Assembly (NCBI GenBank): GCA_034437615.1
Contig: DAOTTW010000334.1
Location: forward strand, 1 to 7,355
Direction: 5' to 3'
Length of the DNA stretch: 7,355 nt
DNA from: DAOTTW01 sp034437615
GTDB lineage: Bacteria > Chloroflexota > Anaerolineae > Aggregatilineales > Phototrophicaceae
Shown here: positions 1-4,563 of the stretch, in pieces
Layout of the letters: the number at the start of each line of letters is the position of its first letter
Numbering within the stretch: position 1 is the first letter of the stretch
The notes under the pieces: model-generated
Seen by the model: the letters and a program-made list of their open reading frames with translations, nothing else
The model's database searches: none
What the model was told of the DNA's origin: nothing
Translations under genes and position numbers: made by a program

Positions 1-13
1 GCTGACGCCGCTC

Positions 14-73
14 GGACACCCAGAAGGGTGTCCCTACAGGGCATCGTTCGTAGGGACACGGCTTGCCGTGTCC
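14..73. repeat. Cluster of three overlapping, mutually exclusive hairpins downstream of the gene set
   Basis: Three perfect pairings are visible: GGACACCC/GGGTGTCC (14-21 with 26-33, loop AGAA); GTGTCCCTAC/GTAGGGACAC (28-37 with 50-59, 12-nt loop); and GGACACGGC/GCCGTGTCC (54-62 with 65-73). The middle pairing uses arms of the other two, so it cannot form with them. A further CCGTGTC copy lies at 79-85. The block begins about 50 bp past the last stop codon and lacks a T-run on either strand, so a simple terminator is unlikely. It resembles dispersed GTAGGGACACGG palindromes of Chloroflexota. Nothing else is seen in the leftmost 126 bp. Confidence 0.65.
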
Positions 74-126
74 GCAAACCGTGTCAATTATTTTGTTGGG
101 ATGGCCTTAGAAAAACGCACGGCCAG

Positions 127-2028
127 CTAATTTTGCGGTTCCAGTGATGTGAAGTATTGCCGCACGACTGAGCGCAAGCCCAGCGGCACATAGTCGCTTT
201 GCAGCGCTCGTGAGGCGGCGTCCGCGTAATCCTGATATACCTGATCGTAAGTGACGCGGGCCTCACCAGTCGGGTTATCCTGAAATTCACCCTCTGTAAC
301 GGGCACATCGTCCGCGTCCGGCTCTAGCTGTACGTCGGTTGTGCCCGCCACACCTAAATCCTGTGGCGCATAGATTTCTTCATAGGCGCGTTCGCCAGCA
401 CCATCGGGGTTGTTGCCCTGGTTGCTCTGCGTCTGGGATGCTGCGCCTGCTGCATCCTGCCCGCTGGATTGCGCGTCCCCGGCCCCTGTGGGGCCAGATG
501 ATTCGCTGGATTGCTGCCCTTGTTGCCCTTGTTGCCCTTGTTGCCCTTGTTGTCCTTGCTGCCCTTGTTGCCCTTGTTGCCCTTGCTGCCCTTGTTGCCC
601 TTGTTGCCCTTGTTGCCCTTGCTGCCCTTGTTGTTCTTGTTGCCCTTGTTGTCCTTGTTGTTCTTGTTGTCCTTGTTGCCCTTGCTCGCCTTGCTGTTCT
701 TGCTGCCCTTGCTCGCCTTGCTGTTCTTGTTGCCCTTGCTCGCCTTGCTCGCCTTGTCGTGCGATCTGTTCGGCGGCTTGTCGGGCGCGTTCTGCTAGCT
801 CTTGCAATTCATCGGCGCTCTGTTGTTGGCCCTGCTGCTGCCCCTGCGATTGTCGTAGCTGTTCGATGGCTTCCTGTAAGGCCTGCTGTGCTTCGCTGGC
901 GTCACCCTGCTGACCCTGCTGGCTCTGTGCGCCCTGTTCGCTCTGTCCCTGTTGCAGCGCGTCGGCTAATTCCTGTAGCGCTGCGGCCAGTTCCGGGTTG
1001 TCCTCAGCCAATTCACGGGCGGCTTGTTGCAGCGCTGCGGCGGCCTGCTGGCGTTGCTCATCCGTCATATTTTCGAGCGCGTCTTGTACCTGCTGAGGCT
1101 GTTGGGCGGCTGCGTCGGCCAGCGCTTGCAGCATCTCATCCGACGCCTGGCCCTGATTGCGTGCTTCGTTTTGTGCGTCGTTGGCTGGGCCTGGGACGTT
1201 TTGCAGCGCGTCCATTGCGCTATCAACGGCCCCCTGCTGGCTATTGGCTTGCTGCTGAAGCTGGTCGGCCTGTTCCTGCAAGTCTTGGCTTAGATCGTTC
1301 ATATTCGCAAAGGCTTCTTCCGGGCTGTTCTGCTCATCTTCGAGTTCATCCAGGCTGACTTCCAGCGATTCCAGCAAGGATTCACGGTCTTCGGGGGATA
1401 GGCCGGTATCCAGCGCCACGCTTTCGATGATGTCGCGCACTTCGTCGGCGGCTTCCTGGATGGCCTGTGCACCTGCGGGGCGGAGGTCCTCGCCACTGCC
1501 GGACGCCAGCGCGACACTCAGCAAGAAGAAGAGCGCAAGCGCCAGCAGCAGCACGCCAAGCCACTCGACCCAGCGCCATTCTATTTTGATGTGTTGGCGT
1601 GCATCGACATTACGCGCCTGCGCATGGGCGTCGGCGACCTGTTGCTCTGCAAAGGCCGGATGCGCTGTGATGCGACCTGTGATAATCTCTAGCGCGGTGG
1701 ATGTGCGTTCCTGCAAGCCGAAAAGCTGGTCGAAGTGGCGTGCAGCCTCCAGCGCGGTCTGTGAGCGTGCAAACAGGGTGCCGACGCCAACACCAGCGAC
1801 CAGCGCCACAATCAGCAGCGTAAACGCCACGATCTGGTTCAGCGTCAGCGCTTGTGTGAGGCTGAGCAGAGACGCCGCCAGAATGCCTGCAAACAGCGCC
1901 AGCGAAAGCAAGCGCGGGGACCAGCGTACAAGGCGTTGCCAGCGTAGGCGGGCCTGCCATGCTGCAATGATGCTTTCAAGGTCGCTGCGTTTACGTTTGT
2001 CGTCGCGTTGCAGGGTTTGTGTCGCCAT
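127..2028 (-). CDS. DUF4175-like membrane protein with long Gln-rich tandem-repeat region
   Basis: 633 aa. A basic N-terminus (KRKR at 11-14) precedes helices at about 40-57, 65-86 and 154-175. By the positive-inside rule residues 176-633 lie outside the membrane. Between helices 2 and 3, residues 95-114 read AARHFDQLFGLQERTSTALE, a pattern I associate with DUF4175-type proteins found near MoxR/DUF58/BatA-like genes. Residues 185-400 are helix-rich and acidic or Gln-rich (possible coiled coil). Residues 425-506 are the GQQ-type tandem repeat, followed by a Ser/Gly/Gln spacer. The end, about 588-631, is ordered again: VTYDQVYQDYADAASRAL, then YVPLGLRSVVRQYFTSLEP. This tail resembles the ends of other hypothetical proteins in such clusters and is probably a docking element. 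No Cys. ATG preceded by GAGGG at 2039-2043, 10 nt away; the permease stop is 29 bp upstream, so it is co-transcribed. Family assignment is from recall of motifs; molecular function is unknown. Confidence 0.85.
   Translation of the reverse strand: MATQTLQRDDKRKRSDLESIIAAWQARLRWQRLVRWSPRLLSLALFAGILAASLLSLTQALTLNQIVAFTLLIVALVAGVGVGTLFARSQTALEAARHFDQLFGLQERTSTALEIITGRITAHPAFAEQQVADAHAQARNVDARQHIKIEWRWVEWLGVLLLALALFFLLSVALASGSGEDLRPAGAQAIQEAADEVRDIIESVALDTGLSPEDRESLLESLEVSLDELEDEQNSPEEAFANMNDLSQDLQEQADQLQQQANSQQGAVDSAMDALQNVPGPANDAQNEARNQGQASDEMLQALADAAAQQPQQVQDALENMTDEQRQQAAAALQQAARELAEDNPELAAALQELADALQQGQSEQGAQSQQGQQGDASEAQQALQEAIEQLRQSQGQQQGQQQSADELQELAERARQAAEQIARQGEQGEQGQQEQQGEQGQQEQQGEQGQQGQQEQQGQQGQQEQQGQQGQQGQQGQQGQQGQQGQQGQQGQQGQQGQQGQQGQQSSESSGPTGAGDAQSSGQDAAGAASQTQSNQGNNPDGAGERAYEEIYAPQDLGVAGTTDVQLEPDADDVPVTEGEFQDNPTGEARVTYDQVYQDYADAASRALQSDYVPLGLRSVVRQYFTSLEPQN
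511..756 (-). repeat. In-frame 9-bp tandem repeat encoding 27 GQQ-type triplets
   Basis: 246 bp lying wholly inside the Gln-rich membrane protein (residues 425-506). The plus-strand unit is TTGTTGCCC; the coding strand reads GGG CAA CAA. I count 27 units in unbroken phase: 19 GQQ, 4 EQQ and 4 GEQ, plus one leading Gln codon. The codon at the start of every plus-strand unit is TTG (CAA) in all 27, whereas Gln elsewhere in the gene is often CAG, so the tract has been homogenised by duplication rather than assembled by independent codon choice. Units 1-13 (511-627) are near-perfect; units 14-27 (628-756) are mixed. Confidence 0.95.
556..627 (-). other. Potential G-quadruplex-forming stretch on the coding strand
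   Basis: Eight consecutive repeat units each put GGG on the minus strand, separated by 6-nt loops (CAACAA or CAGCAA). This satisfies the common G3-N1-7 rule several times over. Four more units (511-546) do the same after one interruption by a GGA codon (unit 5). The G-rich strand is the non-template strand, so the mRNA carries the same runs. Folding itself is not shown by sequence. Confidence 0.5.
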
Positions 2029-2038
2029 CTTACGTGTT

Positions 2039-2043
2039 CCCTC
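2039..2043 (-). promoter_or_regulatory. Ribosome binding site of the Gln-rich membrane protein gene
   Basis: GAGGG on the minus strand, 10 nt before the ATG at 2028. It lies in the 29-nt gap after the permease stop. It supports this start, as the next Met of the protein is far downstream, beyond all three helices. Confidence 0.55.
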
Positions 2044-2057
2044 ATATCAAGCTCGTT

Positions 2058-3446
2058 TTAGTTTTTGCTGCGGCGCATCCGGCGCACCGCCACCAGCAGC
2101 AACAGCGCCGCAATCGCGCCGTAACTGATGACCAGCAGCAACCAGGGCGATATTAACGGGATCGTGCTGCCGTCGGTAGCAAGCTGCACATCCAGCACGA
2201 ATACCTGCTGATAATCAATCAGGATTTGCTGGGTGTAGGTCGCTGCTGTAATCGGGTTCAGGCTGTTGGCGAACATATCCGCATAAATGATGCTGGCTTC
2301 TGTGAGTGCTGATGAGGCAGCCGGCACAGCAGCCACGCCGCTGATCGCGTTTGAGAATGCGCCCTGAAAGAGCAGCAGCGACAGCAGCGGCAGCCCCACC
2401 GTCAGCACAGCGGCAAGCGTATACACGCGCACAGTGCTCGTCAGTGTGCGGTCCGTGCGTGCAGAGAAAAACAGCCCCAACGCACCCAACACCAGCGCCG
2501 TGAAAATCAGGATGGTGAACGCGAGAATGACTTCGGCTTCGCTGACGCCGCCGAACAGAAACGCGATGCTCTGCAACGGGATGGCCGATAGCAGCAACAG
2601 CACGATATAGCCCAGCGATGATTCCATTTTGCCGACCAGAAAGGTCGGCGCGGGTAGCAGGGTCGTCTGCAACAGGTCGTAGGTTTTGCGCTCACGCTCG
2701 CCTGTGATTGCGCCGGAGGTCAGGGCAGGCACAATGAAGATCACCAGCAGCATTTCGATGCCCACGATGCCGCGAAACAGTTGCCGCCCCAGTTGGCCGG
2801 GGCTGATTGTGCGCTCACCGACGATGTTGGGCAGTTGCAGCAGATACAGCAGCACGGTGAAGCTGCCCATCAGCAGCAAGAACACGGTGATGATGGCAAA
2901 GGCCCGCACGCCGCGCATCCGGCCACGCAATTCTTTACTGGTGACGGGGTTGCCATGAAACGCGCCCAGGTCACGTAAGGCCAGAAAGCCGATATAGAGC
3001 GCAGGCAGCAAGGCCAGGATCGCAGGTGTGAAGCCCACGACAAGCAACGCCGCAGCATTTGCCAGCAATACTACCAGCAGCACTATCAGCGCCCAGATTT
3101 CTTGGGCCAGCGTGCCGACTGAGAGCAGCAAAAACGTCGTCATGTTGGTAAAGACGCCCAGAATGGCCAGCAACAAGCCAACTTCGGCGCTGTTGCCTGC
3201 CGCGTCAAAGCTCAGCAGCAGCACAGATTGCAGGCTTTGGCTGTTGCCAGCCAGCAGCAACAACAGCAGCAGCAGGCCCAACACGCCGTTAACCAGCGCG
3301 CCCCATTGCAGGTATCGCACCATGCGCCGCAAACGCAATTCACGCGGGGTCAGGTGGTCGATGCTATCAATCCAGGCGTCGTCGCGGTCATCCCCACGAA
3401 AAACCGCACCGACGGAGCCTAGCAAGCGCTTGGCATACTGCGTCAT
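2058..3446 (-). CDS. ABC-2 family transporter permease with N-terminal four-helix extension
   Basis: 462 aa integral membrane subunit, the translocation partner of the ATPase just upstream. I see about ten hydrophobic segments: 46-66, 89-110, 117-138, 140-157, 182-203, 226-246, 278-298, 305-328, 343-362 and 436-454. Residues 165-183 carry GNPVTSKELRGRMRGVRAF, a motif that in related permeases usually lies close to the N-terminus. Residues 240-300 carry PALTSGAITGERERKTYDLL followed by LLPAPTFLVGK and a helix, the characteristic cytoplasmic coupling segment of ABC-2 permeases, likely the contact with the ATPase. The first 160 residues (a charged cytoplasmic lead plus about four helices) are therefore extra. 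The loop at about 363-435 between the last two helices is probably extracytoplasmic. No Cys is present. The start is fixed by the TAATG overlap with the ATPase stop; GGTGA just upstream could serve as ribosome site, so translation is probably coupled. As a single permease gene it most likely works as a homodimer. Substrate cannot be read from sequence. Confidence 0.95.
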   Translation of the reverse strand: MTQYAKRLLGSVGAVFRGDDRDDAWIDSIDHLTPRELRLRRMVRYLQWGALVNGVLGLLLLLLLLAGNSQSLQSVLLLSFDAAGNSAEVGLLLAILGVFTNMTTFLLLSVGTLAQEIWALIVLLVVLLANAAALLVVGFTPAILALLPALYIGFLALRDLGAFHGNPVTSKELRGRMRGVRAFAIITVFLLLMGSFTVLLYLLQLPNIVGERTISPGQLGRQLFRGIVGIEMLLVIFIVPALTSGAITGERERKTYDLLQTTLLPAPTFLVGKMESSLGYIVLLLLSAIPLQSIAFLFGGVSEAEVILAFTILIFTALVLGALGLFFSARTDRTLTSTVRVYTLAAVLTVGLPLLSLLLFQGAFSNAISGVAAVPAASSALTEASIIYADMFANSLNPITAATYTQQILIDYQQVFVLDVQLATDGSTIPLISPWLLLVISYGAIAALLLLVAVRRMRRSKN

Positions 3447-3448
3447 TA
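3444..3448 (-). promoter_or_regulatory. TAATG stop/start overlap coupling ATPase and permease
   Basis: On the minus strand the ATPase stop TAA (3448-3446) shares its last A with the permease ATG (3446-3444). Such one-base overlaps usually mean terminating ribosomes restart on the next gene, giving matched amounts of the two transporter subunits. GGTGA a few bases upstream may help reinitiation. Confidence 0.85.
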
Positions 3449-4471
3449 CGTCACCAGGCCCTTCGTCACGCGCATGAACATATGCTCAAGGTCGCGCTCT
3501 TCTTCTACGAAGCCCAGGACAGCGATGCCTGCGCCTGTGATGGCCTGATTCAGCGCTGAGATGCCGTCGTCGTCGCCTGTAAAATCAATGCGCACGCGGG
3601 AGCGCCCGCCTTTCGGGTCGGTCAGTTCGACGCTGGCCACATCCGGCAAGCTAGCCACGACGGATTTCACTTTTTCGGCGGTCTCGGTGTCGCGCACGGT
3701 CACGATGATCTCGCGGGATTCCATCAGTTGCAGCTTAAGCTCTTCGATGCTGCCCTGCATGACCATCTCGCCTGCTTCGATGATGCCGATATGCGTGCAA
3801 ATATCCTCGACATCGGCCAGAATATGCGATGAGAAGAAGATCGTCTTGCCCATGCGTGAAAGTTCGACCAGCAACTCGCGGATTTCCACACGGGCACGCG
3901 GGTCTAAGCCCGATGCAGGCTCATCCAGAATCAGCACGGCGGGGTCATGCGCCAGCGTGCGGGCCAGCGATAAGCGCTGCTTCATGCCTCGGCTGAGCTT
4001 ATCGACCATATCTTCGCGGCGGTGGGCCAGGTCAACCAGTTCGAGCAGGTCGCCCACCAGTTGCTTGCGTTCGTTTTCGGGGATGTCATAGCAGGCTGCG
4101 AAAAAATCCAGGTATTCCCAGACGCGCAAATCCTCATACACGCCGAACTCATCCGGCATGTAACCGATGTTGCGCCGTACCGCCCGCCGATCTTGCTGCA
4201 CGGAGTAGCCATTGACATAGGCTTCGCCGGAGGTGGGGCGCGTGAGCGTAGTCAGGACGCGCATGGTGGTGGTTTTGCCTGCGCCGTTTGGCCCCACGAA
4301 GCCGTAAATCGCGCCGGTGGGCACTTGCAGCGTCACGCCGCGTACCGCCTCGAAGCCGCCGAACTGCTTGCGGATGTCGCGGGTTTCGATGATGTATTGC
4401 AGGTTGTCGTCGTTGGCCTGTGATGATGTGGGATTATCTGCTGTCGCTTGTGTGTTGATATTCGTCGCCAT
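3446..4471 (-). CDS. ABC-2 type transporter ATP-binding protein
   Basis: 341 aa nucleotide-binding subunit that would hydrolyse ATP at the cytoplasmic face to drive the permease encoded next to it. Visible motifs: Walker A GPNGAGKT at 60-67, signature LSRGMKQR at 159-166, Walker B VLILDEP at 179-185 with catalytic E184, D-loop SGLDP at 187-191, and switch His in SSH at 214-216. This is the CcmA/DrrA-like class serving ABC-2 exporters. The usual Q-loop glutamine (IGYLPQ in relatives) is replaced: IGYMPDEFG puts Asp107 there. Residues 1-23 are a polar Thr/Asn/Gln-rich lead absent from minimal family members. Residues about 235-341 form the extra C-terminal domain seen in many such ATPases (DUF4162-like). 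The next in-frame Met is residue 70, past Walker A, so the start is secure; AAGG at 4481-4484 lies 9 nt upstream. The stop codon overlaps the permease start. Substrate unknown. Confidence 0.97.
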   Translation of the reverse strand: MATNINTQATADNPTSSQANDDNLQYIIETRDIRKQFGGFEAVRGVTLQVPTGAIYGFVGPNGAGKTTTMRVLTTLTRPTSGEAYVNGYSVQQDRRAVRRNIGYMPDEFGVYEDLRVWEYLDFFAACYDIPENERKQLVGDLLELVDLAHRREDMVDKLSRGMKQRLSLARTLAHDPAVLILDEPASGLDPRARVEIRELLVELSRMGKTIFFSSHILADVEDICTHIGIIEAGEMVMQGSIEELKLQLMESREIIVTVRDTETAEKVKSVVASLPDVASVELTDPKGGRSRVRIDFTGDDDGISALNQAITGAGIAVLGFVEEERDLEHMFMRVTKGLVT

Positions 4472-4510
4472 TGGCCTCTACCTTATGGGGAAATGAAAAC
4501 GGATCTGTGG

Positions 4511-4550
4511 GGGCGCGATGTATTGCGCCCAGGGCTTCGCGTGCTAAGCC
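4511..4550 (-). repeat. Pair of adjacent hairpins in the 92-bp gap before the ATPase gene
   Basis: In transcription order, a GGCTT/AAGCC stem (4550-4546 with 4537-4533, 8-nt loop) is followed directly by a perfect 6-bp GGGCGC/GCGCCC stem (4530-4525 with 4516-4511, 8-nt loop). No clean T-run follows, only a scattered TTTTCATTT about 10 nt later, so this is not a standard terminator. The GGGCGC palindrome looks like the dispersed intergenic repeats common in Chloroflexota. It could trim or stabilise the transcript between the first gene and the ABC genes, or allow partial read-through. Confidence 0.55.
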
Positions 4551-4563
4551 GCTACTTTTGCAT

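Noticed and set aside
102..125. TGGCC/GGCCA stem just after the last stop codon as an operon terminator
   Set aside because: The stem is only 5 bp with a 14-nt loop and no T-run follows on the minus strand.
511..756. CRISPR array or collagen-like protein
   Set aside because: There are no unique spacers, so it is not CRISPR. The triplets have no Pro and Gly is replaced by Glu at four positions, so a true collagen triple helix is not supported.
410..913. Plus-strand frame with repeated CPC residues resembling a metal-binding or keratin-like protein
   Set aside because: It is another frame of the same 9-bp repeat, with no ribosome site and no similarity outside the repeat.
339..1358. Long open frame on the plus strand rich in Leu/Val/Ala, looking like a membrane protein
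   Set aside because: It is the complement of the Gln-rich gene. The 9-bp repeat has no stop in any frame, so it keeps all frames open; the hydrophobicity is a by-product of TTG/CTG/GCC codons.
1427..2128. 233-aa plus-strand frame running across the permease/Gln-rich gene boundary
   Set aside because: It is Ser/Ala/Arg-rich shadow composition, spanning two genes on the other strand, with no recognisable motif.
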